Translations under genes and position numbers: made by a program
Shown: one piece after another, positions 44,770 through 56,660 of the stretch
Layout of the letters: each line of letters begins with the position of its first letter
Position numbering within the stretch: position 1 is the stretch's first letter
Source of the DNA: Alligator mississippiensis
Lineage: Eukaryota; Chordata; Crocodylia; Alligatoridae
NCBI RefSeq assembly: GCF_030867095.1
Contig: NC_081824.1
Location: 53,168,882 to 53,232,881 of the forward strand
Direction: 5' to 3'
DNA: 64,000 nt
The notes under the pieces: generated by a model
What the model saw: the letters and a program-made list of their open reading frames with translations, nothing else
Told to the model about the DNA's origin: nothing
The model's database searches: none

Positions 44770-46574
44770 TGAAATCTGTTATTCTTGGTGGGCATTTCGC
44801 TAGTATGATATAAATACCAATTTCATTAGACTAACATATTTAAAATTATTCATTACAATGCTCTGTGCTCAGAATCATATAAATCTAAAGTATAACCAAA
44901 TAGTGAGAGAAATATAGTTTAAAGGGTTTCTTTGTAATTACTTAGAAGGTCAAATAAGATTTATTCTTCTACAGCACTAAAAAATAGATTTTAAAGGTAT
45001 TAAGCATCTAAAGATACATGGACATGCCTAGTAATATGTTCAGCACCTAAGTACCTAATTTCTACTGATTTAATGTGGGGTTTTGAAACCCTACCTAGGC
45101 ATTTATCTGTATCTTTAAGTTCCTATACCCCTTTAAAACCAGACATTATCCCTAGTTGCTGATTTGTCACAATGTAACAGAGATCATTGTGCCTTTAAGA
45201 ATAAGTTTCTAATTAAAATGTCAAAATGAAATACATTAGTTAGCATACATTCTAATAGCAAATAAAACGCTGTTTTGCCCAAGACTTTAGTCAAGTGACT
45301 TTTGGGTGATGAGCAGAAACTATTTGTTTGCATAAAAATAAACAAATAAAGTCATCCCCAATACCATTTTTGTCAGAATAAGCAATGTCTGGAGTGTCAC
45401 CTGGGGAGCTAAGAGTTTTTGTATTTCTGATAGTGTCAAAGATTGGTCCTCTCCACATGAAAATGTGAGGGCATTATGAAAGGCCCCCTTGTTGTAACTT
45501 CCTGTAACAGAATATATGTTGCCTGACCTTGACTAATGGAATTGTAGAAATATATCATATCCATGGAATGGGGACACGATGTATAACAGAAGTTCCTAAA
45601 TCATCACTATTTCTTTTGCTCCCTGTGTATCAATTTTCCAAATAGCCATCAGCTTTATGGCATAGTGGAGACCAGAAAATGACAACATGGTATAAATTTA
45701 AAGAAAGACAGAATATAAGTATTATTTCAGACTAGTTTTAAAATAATGGAATGTAACATATCTCCTTTTAAATGTAAGGTTATATGTAAAATGAACAGAG
45801 TGTTTTTACTTTCACTCCAAAGTGTGTGTGTGCATGTGTGTGTACATGCATTTGTATACACTTTTAATAGCAATCTGAGCAACAGAATGTCATATGTTTA
45901 GTGTATAACAACTAGAATTTTATTCAATTTTAGCAATTATGAGCAATGATTAATTATGTTAATAAATTTAGACCATTGTAGGCAAATATTATTGTGCACT
46001 GCAGAGAACACAAGCCTCCAATTCTTTGCTTGATTTCACATCTCACATTATTTTATTGCTATTGTGCATAGAAATATAAATGTTACCTGTTTTTAGATTT
46101 TGTTCAGCATTTATGTATTTATATCTTAAAATGTCAATGTAGGACTCTGTCTTTCAGGTTTTCTATACATAGAATTCTATAAGTAGACAGTGTTACAGAC
46201 TGTGGACTTTAATCTTTAATTACCACCTTTCTTAAATCTGCAGATTTTAACTCCTTATTAACAATACAATACAAATTTGAGCTCGCTGTACTTGTCATGA
46301 CAAAAGTTAGGTAATATCACTTGCAGATACCAACAATAACTAAATGGGGGGAAAAATAATTCAACACCCCAAAACATTCAGGAAAACATTATCAATGAAA
46401 GACAAGGCTCAAAACTTCGTATTTGTCATTATATCTTCAAGAATTATGTCATTTATCACTATTTAGGTGTGTGTGCACACACATACACACATGCTCACAC
46501 TAAGCAGGAGTGAGATCTACTAAACCTTTGGAAATATTAATTCTGAAAATCGCAAGAAACAACACAGTGGCACC
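44770..46574. other. No gene seen
   Basis: AT-rich; a short (TG)n stretch near 45822-45845. No domain or repeat boundary recognised. Confidence 0.5.
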
Positions 46575-46577
46575 TTA

Positions 46578-46998
46578 GGGCACACCGCCACAAGCAGGTA
46601 TATGCATTCCTAGGGACAACAAGTAGCAGCACATATTGGTGCCACTGTTAGTTGTTCCCAGTGAACATGCCTGCATGCATGATTTGGAGCATGGCAAGTT
46701 GCCCCTGGTGGGGTAGGGGAGGCTGGGGCCAGCACCTGGGCTGGCCCCAGCAGCCTTACCTTGGGTGCTAGGTGCCCCCCCAGGACTCCAGCAGCAATCT
46801 GGTATGCGAAGCATGGCTCTGGAAGGCCAAGCTCTGGTTTTGAGCACCACATGGTGTTGCCACGTGTGCTGCCCTGCTTTTTTCTGGTGAGGGTTTTTTT
46901 TACACCAGCATTAGCAGGGTGGTGAATGCCAGCATGTGTGGTACATGTAGTGTGCAGTGTTGCAGATGCGTCTCCGGTTCTGCAAACCACATGTGCCC
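46578..46998. mobile_element. PIF/Harbinger-like MITE with TTA target duplication
   Basis: Bounded by TTA at 46575-46577 and 46999-47001, the 3-bp target used by PIF/Harbinger transposons. The ends GGGCACACCGCC and, inverted from the right, GGGCACATGTGG share GGGCACA. The interior is GC-rich relative to flanks and lacks a transposase frame. The open frames of 91 and 126 codons have no domain. Confidence 0.6.
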
Positions 46999-47001
46999 TT
47001 A

Positions 47002-49410
47002 GAGATTAATTGGTTCCAAGAGGCATGAGCTTTCACAGGAGAGAGTCTGTTTTGATACCTTTGACTACTTCATAGCCCAAGGAACATTTAAAAGCCATGC
47101 CTGCAGCTGGCTGCATGTGCTGTAGGATTCAGACACTTAGGGACTGAAAACTCTCCAGTCTATAGCAACCTTCCCTCCCTGACTCCTTCTACCCCCTCCC
47201 GAACCTGTCCACCAGGCAATGGGATGCAAAGCATGGCTTTAAATGTCTCTGTTGCATGGATACAATGGGCTCCCTATGCACAGGGACATTTAAAGCCATG
47301 GTATGCATCCTGAAGCCACATGTTCAAATAAAAGTTCAATATAAGCCAGTCATAAAGAAGTTCCACATTTAATGTGCAACTTCAGTCGCATTGAATTCTC
47401 CATTAAATGTGGAACATCTTTGCGCCTGCTTTGCTATTTTATCATGCCAAAAATGGTTGAACATGTAGCATTTTGCTATTTATCATGCAATTCAGGCATT
47501 AATAATGCAATGAATGCAGTGTCTGCTAGATCCTTAAGACTTCAGAATTATTTTTATGTCAAATACCACATACTCATATACCGGAGACGAACCTTTCAGA
47601 AGAAATAAATATTTCTGTTAAATCAAAGCTTGTAATACCTAGAATAGAGAATGTATGAATCTAAACCAAAACAAAGATACCCAATCTGTTAGGGTTGGGC
47701 TAGACTCTTAGCAACTGAAATATCTAAATGGGCATCATTTGTCTTTCTAAAAGATATGCTGAAGCCCAGCTGGAAGATATAGACTAGCTGTTAGGATCAC
47801 ATTCAGAAGTCTTGAACCTATCCTATGCAGGAAATGAGAGGAGATGAACAAAATATTCTTTTTGACCTCAAAATACACAAACCACAAAGGGTAAATAAGA
47901 ATGTCTTAGTCAGTCCACTATTTTATATACTATATTACTATCATAAGTCCCTTGCAGTTGCATTAGATCAGTTTAAAAAAAAATAAATTTAGTATGTTGT
48001 GGATTGCTACAAAAATTACAGTTTATATTCTGTTTCAGCTGAGGCATATGAATGTTCCACTCAAAAGATGAACATGAAGTTTCAAAGCCAGTAAGTCCAA
48101 ATACACTAAATGACTTACTTCATTTAAAGTACACAAACATCCAATTTGTCTTTGTGGGGACTACGCCGATACTTAAAGTTAAGCATGTTCACAGTGCCTT
48201 GCTGGATCAGATCCTGAAGTGTTGGAGTTGATACTTATTTTAGATACTTTACAAATACCTCCAGTAATTCAAATGATATGTTTAACGTCACTTCACTTTT
48301 TTTAATTAGAATTTTTATCCTTTAGATTCCCTTACATCCTAACAAATTACAACTGAGATAAAATAAAATATCTTACTCCACCTGTCCCATTATGAGAAGT
48401 AGGAAGAATGTGACTTCTCAAACTCTATGCCAGTCTAGAAGGAGCTTAAAGATTTAAATTAAGGTAAACAATTCAAATTCAAATCCAGAGCCTTACTTAA
48501 GTGTCCTCAGGAGCTTTTATTCATTCATCCCATGTTAGCTGAGAGACAAAGAGTGCTATGGGATAACATCTGAATATGTAAATTATCCAGTATTAATTGG
48601 CTCCAGCAGCTATATATTCTAAGTTTAAGTGTTAGAACTCAAGTAAAGCAATGAGACCAAATCTGATTTTAGTAATTTACATTTTTTATAGTTCTTCCTA
48701 AAGCGATCTAGGATTGACTTTTACTGCCAAGAGAGGGCATAAGCTAGTATATAAAATGTATTTACTACACTTGGTTTAGACTTTGCTTTTTAACATGATC
48801 CCTCCCTTCTATATATTTTTTAAAAAAGTATAGAACATTCTATGGCCATAAGTGGTAGCACTCAAAAAACAACTATTTTACTGACATGAAAATGAAGAGA
48901 GTCTTCATATTACTACTGAGTTCACATTTTATGAGGGAGAAAGAATGGGGAGGAGGGAAGATAGTGGGAAGAACAGACAGTTGGAAAAAGAAAAGTAGAC
49001 ACAATTTTTAAAGAGAGAAGAAGGCTTAAAGGAAAACTGCTCATTAAAAATGAATGCAATATAGCTACTGTATGTACAGTATCCCACTTGTGTTAATGAG
49101 CTTTTTTAGGGGAGGGGAGGAGGAAAAGTTCTTCTATTCTTAATAGGTAGCATAGGTTTCCTTGTAGTTAGAAAGGCTTTTAAAAATGATTCCCCATGGA
49201 GGGGTGAAGGGATATAGGTTTAAGTTTCAGGGGCCTCATTATCCTGCAGTTGCACTTCCATTAACTTCAATGGGTCCCAAGAGAAAAAGCTTCACAAACT
49301 CAGCCTAGCTATTGCAAAGCATGGACGAAGAGAAGTTTACAAAACTCTAGTTTCATGAGCATGTATGCACATACTTTTTTTCTAGCAACATCCCAGAGAT
49401 CCACCACTTT
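47002..49410. other. No gene; hairpin at 47360-47415
   Basis: AT-rich. GTTCCACATTTAATG (47360-47374) is the exact inverse of CATTAAATGTGGAAC (47401-47415), a 15-bp hairpin with a 26-nt loop. A CTTAAAGTTAAGCATG-type phrase near 48172 is a common sauropsid repeat word but is unassigned. Confidence 0.5.
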
Positions 49411-49440
49411 AGAGCAGACTCAATTAATTGAGGCTGCTCT
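49411..49440. repeat. 30-bp palindrome beside LTR-B1
   Basis: AGAGCAGACTCAATTA then ATTGAGGCTGCTCT folds on itself with one mismatched pair, 22 bp upstream of the LTR start. Similar CTCCAGCAG/TTAATTGAGC words occur in the 9515-9570 palindromes. Confidence 0.75.
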
Positions 49441-49802
49441 GCATGTGAGCTGAGGTGAACCGTGTGGCAGAATACCATCTCTGTCTCTCCTCAAAACTCT
49501 GCTATCTGACAACTTGGTTACCATGGTCACAGCAGAGGGCAGACACCTCTCACCCTGAACTGTAACCTGAGCTGGATATATTCCTGAGGGAGGGGGAAAC
49601 CTGCTCCTGCCTACGTGACTGGCATCACATACCTGGGTGGGGGGCTTAAGCTCCCTATTGTTCTAAGCTATACCAACATGACTGGGAGGGCGCTAAAGAC
49701 CCTACCAGACTACCTGGCAACCAGTGATGCACTTTCAATTGGTTGGCTGGCAGCCAACAGTTGCTGGCCTTCATTGGATCAGGTAAATGAGGTTATAAAG
49801 TC

Positions 49803-49809
49803 TATATAA
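49803..49809 (+). promoter_or_regulatory. TATA box of LTR-B1
   Basis: TATATAA, about 300 bp upstream of the AATAAA signal and conserved in LTR-B2. The natural promoter position in an LTR. Confidence 0.75.
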
Positions 49810-50101
49810 GTTATGGACTGCCCAGGTGAAGGGGCAGTAGCCCTGATGAAAACTCACAGAGAGAAGCTGGACCATCTGAAATTCTCTCTCTCTCTCTTGA
49901 GACTCATGATCAAGGAACTGCCTGCCTCCAGAGGGAATCTCCACCTTCCTCTGGAATACTTGTAAGTTACCTGAGATCTAAGTAGATATCTAGCTTGCAG
50001 TAACTCAGATGCATGATCAAGGGCTACGCCACTTTGTTCTAAGGGATTTCTCTGATATTGCTCTAATGCTGTACCCTATCCCAAACCTACTCCTTATAAC
50101 C

Positions 50102-50107
50102 AATAAA
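50102..50107 (+). terminator. Polyadenylation signal of LTR-B1
   Basis: AATAAA followed by GTTCTCCTTTGTACC. The equivalent position in LTR-B2 reads ACTAAA, followed by a related sequence, supporting the assignment. Confidence 0.75.
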
Positions 50108-50475
50108 GTTCTCCTTTGTACCTAACATGGGAGACTTATTGGAAGAGGGTGTATATTATGCCTTCGGTTCCCCTGGGTTTGGCTAACTAAGGAAGACCAC
50201 TATTTGTGTTTCAGACTGAGGGAAGCACCCTAAGTTCTTGCAGTGGGTCAAGTACCCTCAAGGACTACTAGGCCTGTGTTTGCCAGAGCACGCAGGTCGA
50301 CAATCATTCCAGACTCTGGCTGGTGGCAGCCTCACCCCCAGGCTAACAGGTGTACTCCAGGAAGGGGGTCGGCCGGACGTGAGGCACCCCCAGGGAGGCA
50401 CTTGGAGCCTGGAATGTGGTTGGTGCAGTGAGGTGGGTGGCTCAATGCAGGAGCACTCCCTACTGGTCTGTCTCA

Positions 50476-50760
50476 AACTACACTGCACCATGTGCAGTTG
50501 TATCCACTGCAAAATGTGTGTCAGCATGCAGAAAATGGTGGTGGTGCACTTTTGAATGAAAGGACCTCCAAGGTGTTTTCTCAACGCTGATGTACATTTT
50601 ACCACTTATACAAATGCATGCACTGCAGCACTGGGCACTTCTCAAAGTGCCCAGTGCTGCAATGCATGAGTGTGTAAAAATGCCCCATGAATCTCTCTCA
50701 AGAACAAAAGCAGTGAGAGTCATATGCATGTGTATCAGGGTAGACTTTACCTCAAACATT
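50476..50760. repeat. Palindromic MITE-like sequence with 16-bp perfect hairpin
   Basis: GCAGCACTGGGCACTT (50625-50640), loop CTCA, then AAGTGCCCAGTGCTGC (50645-50660). Outside the core, ATGCATG and TACATTTT-like words continue the symmetry imperfectly to about 50590 and 50690. Confidence 0.8.
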
Positions 50761-53750
50761 ACAGTAATTTCTAACTGTAGAATTAAGGCTCCATTCTAAA
50801 TATCTGCTGCATCAACCCTCCCACCCCCCTCCCTAAAATGAAGGGTGCATAGCAAATGCATTAAACTATTAAGGAACAGAGAGTGTGCATTCAACTCTCT
50901 TTTTCTATATTCTTGTGCATATTCCTATATCCTAAAATCCAGGGAAAAGACATGCCTTTTTCTTACAGGTGTAGCCAAGCAGTTTTTCATGCTGGGCTGA
51001 AGGGTCGGATGGGGCAGTGGCAGTATCCAGGTCTCCCATGACAACTCTGGGAACTGCTGTTTTTGTAGGCCCCACTTACAGTGCTGACATACCCCGCCTT
51101 CTCCCCCCCCCCCCCCAGTTTCACTATTGATAACTGATGTTAGAAATTGGTTTCATTGCGCAATCTTTTGTCATCAAACTCTGACCCAAAATAAGTATTA
51201 AAACCTAATGAGAGAACCTGGTCTCTATCATTTTTACCCTGCGTATCTTAGGTTTTTTGAATAATGTAAATTATTTTCAGAGGTTTTTAGTTTTGATGGT
51301 ATTAACTAGAAAAACAGTCATTTTCTAACTTTCCTATATTGCACGTAGGAGAGCATTAGGGACATGCATATGAAATGTGCACAGCACAGAAAGGCAGGTA
51401 GGGAGCAATCAATGAATAGAAGCAGGAAAAGCCTCAAGTTTTCATCTTCCAAAATGCCAAAAATCTTCCACCTTTTCTTTAATAGCTTTAATCTACATGA
51501 TTAACCAAATAATTGAGGCCAAACACCAGCCTCAAATAAGCACACACAACACTAACACTTTATACTGAAGATACTGTACAAATTTGTTGGCCACATTTGT
51601 GTCTTTATTTTTTAAATACTATTTAATAATTCCTGTGTAAAACCCTTAAATAAGAGAACAAAACTAATTTGTTTCCATAAATTGTGTGTTGTATACAGTG
51701 TGCAGTGTTTATGCTATTTGCTACCATATATACTGTACATACAGCATTACACTACTGTCAGTTGGGGGGGGGGGTTCTGTTTTTAGAGGAGGAGGATATT
51801 GCCCCTAAGTAGGTATAGTAATACTTTAAACTTCTAATCTCACTAATATTCTTACTAAATTGAAAACCCAAGATCAGAGGTAACAGATTTAGAACATGAG
51901 TTCCACAGAAGCTAGAAAGATGCAATTTAACTCCTAGGCTACAAGCAATTTACAAGCACTCTCTAGAACCGTAACCTACGTATTTGCACAGAATAGCCAT
52001 GATGTCCATGGGCATCATATTCCATGAGTGAGGCACTCTACATCCACAAACCAGTCTATCACAGTTTACTACCCACTTGTGTCAGTCAAAATAAGTAATA
52101 TTAACAATGTTCTCAATCGCAGTACAATATTTTCAAATTACTCTATGTTCCTGTCATAACTATAATAAAATAATGCACTCCACTTTATCATCATTGGTAT
52201 TCATATGCAAAAACTGTTCCTCTGTAAGTTCACAAAACACATATTACTAGCATGAGCAGAATACAATACTTGTAACCCTTGTAATGAATATTTAAATTAC
52301 ATTATTAAATATACACTTGAACTGTCACCTGATAGAAAGGGTCAGGGGCTTAAGAAATACAAATATTGCATAAGTTTCCCTTTCATTTCAGTAGGAAATT
52401 CTATTGTGCCATGTTATTTTCAAAAAAATATATTTGGCACCATACTTGTGGTTTGTCATAGTAAATATTATGCAAAGCATTGTCTTGCTTTATTGGGGTG
52501 GCAGAGAGCAAAATTTGAGTTTAAATTTATAACAAAAATGTTGAAAAATCAAAGATCATATTATTTAAAGTCTATGAGTTCTGAAATTTTGTCACAAATA
52601 TGTTATTAAGTATTTTAAAGCTGTTTTATGAGTATCTTTAATCTGAAGTAATTGAGATTTAGGAATGTAGGCACTCAGGAATATAGATTCAGGAATGTAG
52701 AGAAGTGCTGTTGCCTCTTCTCCAGAGATGCCCACCAGCCCCTTCTCCCTTTCCTCCTCCAAAAAAAAACATAGGTTTTTTCTTCATTCTTTAAAACCAC
52801 AGTACCCATGGTTTCTTGGTATTCCTTGGCAAATATGCAACTTTGAGTAAAATGGTGCATAATTCTGCATAAACTAGTTAGACACTCAAAAACATTAAAA
52901 TCTCCATTTCATCAAGTAAGCAGTATTGTTTTATTAAGCCTTTAAAATTACAGTAGTTATGAGCTATTAACCACCACAACTGCAGCCCTCTCATTTTCTA
53001 ATAATCTTTCAGTTTCTTTTTTATTGCTTGCCTACTGTCAATCTCTCACACATATAGGCTACAACCAGATAAAGTGCAAACATTTTGACTTCTATATCTG
53101 TTGTGATAGGACAAACTCTAAAAAGGTTCACAGGTTTAGAAGTCCTAACTGTCCCAGGATATCTGAATGGTTGTCCCAGGATTGCAACATTCAACCTATG
53201 GCAGAAAAGCAGCAGTGCATTCAGCTGCTCACTAAACCCTGATTGGAAGAGTGCCAATATTGGGACTTTTCTGTTCTGGAACAAATATGGGACTTCTCTC
53301 AGGATAACTGTAATGTCTGTTCCTAGCCATGTTGTAACTGTTTCACTTTCTGGAAATAATTAAATTTGCCTGGCATCAAATGAAGAGAGACCGATTAACT
53401 ATGGTTAAGGAATTCTCCTGTGAGCAGGAGACCTAGGTTCAAGTCCATATTCTGATTTACCAGATTGGCAAGTATTTTGCACGCTTATCTTCTCTGTGGT
53501 GCCAGTTCATCCTGTACAACAGAAAAAAAAATTATAACTGGAAAATTTACACAACAAGAAAACTATTTTCTGCCCAGCTATCAGCAGTGTAGGGATGTGG
53601 CCAGCACACAAGGGCAGTGGCAAATTCTAGCTGAGACCATGATCATAATTTTGATCATAAAGTTGCTGGCAGCAGCCACTTTTTATTGTCTGTAATAGTA
53701 GTAGTTTATTTACAGTTTTACCAAAACAACACAATAAAACAAACAATAAA
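50761..53750. other. Long quiet stretch, no gene seen
   Basis: AT-rich DNA with a C run near 51103-51117 and a G12 run near 51763-51774. A frame at 53085-53363 and its shadows lack domains. Nothing is supported. Confidence 0.5.
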
Positions 53751-53754
53751 ATAA

Positions 53755-54280
53755 TAAACATTTATTATCATTTTCCATGTATGGAATCTAATTATTGAAG
53801 GATCATCGTAAATGTGTCCCCACCCTCCCCACTACTGCAGGTGGTGGGGGAGAGGTGATGAGGGGGATAGTACTGGGGCAGGTGGTGAGGGACAGACAGT
53901 AGGCAGGAAGTAGGTCACATGTGGAAGGGCAGGTGGTAGGGGGCAGTAATGGGGTAGGTAGTGGCAGGTGGTAGATGACAGGCAGTAGGAGGGTAAGTGG
54001 CAGGGAGCAGGAAGTCTGGTGACAGTGGGGCAGTCAGTGAGAGAGGCAGGCAGGTTGCCCCCTGCTTCCTGTCCCCTCCTTTACACAAGGGGCATTGTGC
54101 CTGCAACTCACCTTGTTCCCCACTCCATGCCACTTCTGCCCCCTGCAGCCTCAGGTGTCCACCCCCTTCTTTCCCTCTTCCTCCCCTCAAATTCTCTCTG
54201 GCTTGCCTGTCCTTGCACACCCAACCTTACATTTGCTCTGTGTCAGCAGGCTCTTTCCTGTTCCAGTCTGGGGCATGGAG
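53755..54280 (+). repeat. Dispersed repeat R, copy R2
   Basis: Shares with R1 (24750-25455) the opening TTTATTATCATTTTCCATGT then GAATCTAATTATTGAAGG, a following run of GGCAGGTGGTAGGGG-like units, and a pyrimidine-rich stretch. R2 is uninterrupted and passes into the GC-rich array. Confidence 0.55.
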
Positions 54281-54289
54281 TATGGCTCC

Positions 54290-55670
54290 AGCCCAGCCCC
54301 ATACCAGGAGTGCAGAGATGGCCCCCGTGGCTGCCCTGCCCGGCCCCATCCCCCACCCAGAACTTAAATAAATAAATAAATAAAAGTTCTGCACTCACTG
54401 GCTCTGGCAGCAGTGATCAGGGCTCATAGGAGAGCCTCCCTGTGCAGCGGAGGACAGTGGGGGGGCAGCAGGAAACACCCCTACCACCTGGCACCCACAC
54501 AGAAACTATCCCATGGTGCAGGTGCAGATAGCTCAGCAGAGTCCTGCATGCTGTCTAAGAATTGGAGCCACTGGGGCTGAGCAGTTCCAGGCTCCAGCTG
54601 ACTGCTGAAGGTGCCCCAGCTGTCAAACAGTGCTTGGTGCTCAGCTGAGCTGCTCTGCACCCATGCAATGATACAGCTGCCAGGTGGAGGGGTGATCCCT
54701 GCTGCTCCCCACTGCCCCACACTGCATGGGGGACTCTGCCATGAGCTCTCAAAGGCTTCAATCACTGCTGCCACAGCTGGTGAATGCTGAGCTTTTTTTT
54801 TTTTTTTTTTTTTGTAAAGTGCTGGGAGGCTGGGACAGATGGGGGATGGGGCTGGGCAGGGCAGCCATGGGGACTTGTCCTGCAGTTCTCCCCACTGGGG
54901 CAGGGGCAAAGGCAGGGGCAGGCACAGCTGGAGGAGCCACAGGAGAAGCCCCCATGGCTGCCCTGCCTGGCCCCATCCTCCACCCAGCCCAGCCTCCCAG
55001 TACTTAAAAAAAAAAAAAAAAAAAGCTCTGGGGCCACATGGCAGAGCCCCTCCCGTGCATCCCTCACTCCCCAATCTGCCCTCCCCATCCTGCCCCAGCA
55101 TCCTGGCAATTAAAAAACAAACAAAGAAAAAGCCCTTCACAGAGTGCCCCCATGTAGTGTGGGGCAGTGGGGATCATCCCCCTGCCTGGCACCCACCTGG
55201 GCAGCTGTCGCATCATGCGGGTGCAGCATGGCTCGGCATGGTGTCGCACACTCTCTGGGAGCTGGGGCAGCTCCACCAGTTAGCTGGAGCCTGGAACCAC
55301 TCAGGCCCAGCAGCCCCAGCTCCCAGACTGTGCAAGCTGTCCCAGCTCCCTGCCAAGCTGAGCTGCACCCGCGCCGTAGGGCTGCTGCTGCATGGGTGCC
55401 AGATTGCGGGGGGGGGGGGGCATCCCCGCTGCCTGTCACTTCCCTGTGCTGCATGTGTGGGCTCTGCCATAAGCCCTGATTGCTGCTGCCAGAGTTGGTG
55501 TTTGCGGAGCTTTTTTTTTTTTTAAAGTGCCGGGGCTAGACTAGGCTTGGGAAAAGCAGCCATGGGGGATTATCCTGCAGCTTCCCCCACATGAGGAGAG
55601 GCAGGCACAGCCAGAGGAGCTGTGGGACAACCTGCAGCCACCCAGCTGTGCCTGCCTCTCCCCGGCTGAT
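54290..55670. repeat. GC-rich array of alternating inverted units with poly(A)/poly(T)
   Basis: Four related segments alternate in orientation. CAGCAGTGATCAGGGCTCAT (54400-54430) is the inverse of the ATGAGC...CACTGCTGCC segment near 54745-54775. A T23 run at 54791-54813, an A18-20 run near 55005-55024, and a T12 run near 55511-55522 each join the same neighbours (CCCATGGCTGCCCTGCC-like, and GCTCTGCCAT-like) in opposite senses. The first unit has (AAAT)n at 54364-54383 in the same position. Frames up to 228 codons across it are products of the base composition. Confidence 0.75.
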
Positions 55671-55815
55671 CTGAATCTGTGAATCAGCGCCAAATCTTTG
55701 ATTCTGATTTGGCCAAATCGAATGGGGACAGTGATTCTATTCACCAGATCAAATCATTGTCCTCTGAATTGGCCAAATCTGAGTCTGAATCAAATACTTC
55801 CCTATTCACACAGGC
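55668..55815 (+). repeat. Dispersed repeat Q, copy Q2
   Basis: GAATC/GATTTGGCC-rich and ending AATACTTCCCTATTCACACAG, parallel to Q1 at 30470-30609 (AATACTGCCCATTTTTCACAC). It follows the GC-rich array directly. Confidence 0.5.
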
Positions 55816-55828
55816 CTACTATTTAGCA

Positions 55829-55954
55829 TCTAAATCTGTAAAAAAACAAAATAATGTATATGTAGCTTTCATAGATCTTAAGAAAACTTTTGGCTTCATA
55901 GACAGATCAAAATCATGGAAGAAACTGACAATAGCATCAATGGATAAAGACATA
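55829..55954 (+). pseudogene. Fragment of a non-LTR reverse transcriptase
   Basis: About 42 codons read VYVAFIDLKKTFGFIDRSK, matching the motif A block F(I/V)DLKKAFD.(V/I).R of non-LTR (jockey/I/L2-like) polymerases; the catalytic Asp (55874-55876) is present but the following AFD reads TFG. The preceding YYLASKSVKKQNN and following SWKKLTIASMDKDI suit the family. The reading frame fuses upstream with repeat Q2 by chance. It differs from the CR1 type (YLDFKKAFD) here, so it is from another LINE. Confidence 0.55.
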
Positions 55955-55965
55955 TTTTGTTGGCA

Positions 55966-56508
55966 ACCCCAATTTGGTGCATGGGGTAGTGTGAGGGCGC
56001 ACAGTGCTGGCATATCATTGGCAGTGTCATTGGACAGTATTGCCTATTATACCCACAGAGCTATTTTGATTTTTTTTTATCTATTACATTTTCCCTACTA
56101 AACCAATTATAAAAACAATGTACTGCTATTCATTTGATCAGGAAACCTACTAGAAAGGCTTCTAATAGGGTAGGAAAAAAATAGCCTTCTCTCCTTCCTC
56201 CTAAGACTTGCTCACTTTTAAAACAAATCTAAGTCCTTTATAAAGGTTCCAGATGTTCAGTTACCTTCTTCCTGTATTCAAAACTACTGGTTCTAAACTC
56301 TTTTGAATTGTAGTTCTTGTTTCTACCTGGACTAGAATTATTAAACTATGATAAAATTTCCCTTTTGGCATAAACTGGCCAAAACACAAACAGGAAGCAC
56401 CACCCATCTTTTCAAAGCATACTCTTGAGACATTTCCAGATAAGGCTAGAGAGATGTATTTATCTTTGATTCTATTCTTATTCACATAATAAGGCTAAAA
56501 GAGACAAC
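55966..56508. other. No gene seen
   Basis: AT-rich; short frames only. Confidence 0.45.
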
Positions 56509-56660
56509 GGGTGTGTCTACACAAGACATTTTACAGCAGAGTAGACAAATCTACTGTGCAGTAAAGCATCAGTGTCTACACATGTGCACCATTTGCTTTG
56601 CAATAAATTAGTTTACTGTACAGTTAGCTGCTACCTGTAGTAAACTAATTGCACAGAAAA
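56509..56660 (+). mobile_element. MITE family X, copy X3
   Basis: Starts GGGTGTGTCTACACAAGAC, contains CTACTGTGCAGTAAAGCATC and CAGTGTCTACACATGTGC, and ends GTAGTAAACTAATTGCAC. Internal inverted words (AGTTTACTG...AGTAAACTA) give the family palindrome. Confidence 0.7.

Larger units (their letters stand above)
49463..50475 (+). mobile_element. LTR-B1, solo LTR of family B
   Basis: Starts TGTGGCAG and ends TGGTCTGTCTCA; the end is fixed by alignment with LTR-B2. It has the LTR order: U3 with a GGTTGGCTGGCAGCCAACAG promoter-proximal block, TATA box, a leader, AATAAA, and a long U5. Length is 1,013 bp. Flanks AACCG and AACTA agree at only 3 of 5, so the duplication is decayed or the start has shifted. 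No internal retroviral sequence adjoins, hence a solo LTR. Confidence 0.82.

Noticed and set aside
49463..50475. Complete endogenous provirus around the LTRs
   Set aside because: No gag, pol or env motif between or beside any LTR, and each LTR has flanking host or older-repeat DNA close by; they are solo LTRs.
54481..55525. Frames of 219 and 228 codons on opposite strands
   Set aside because: They cross poly(A)/poly(T) and the inverted GC-rich units; codons follow the repeat and not a protein.
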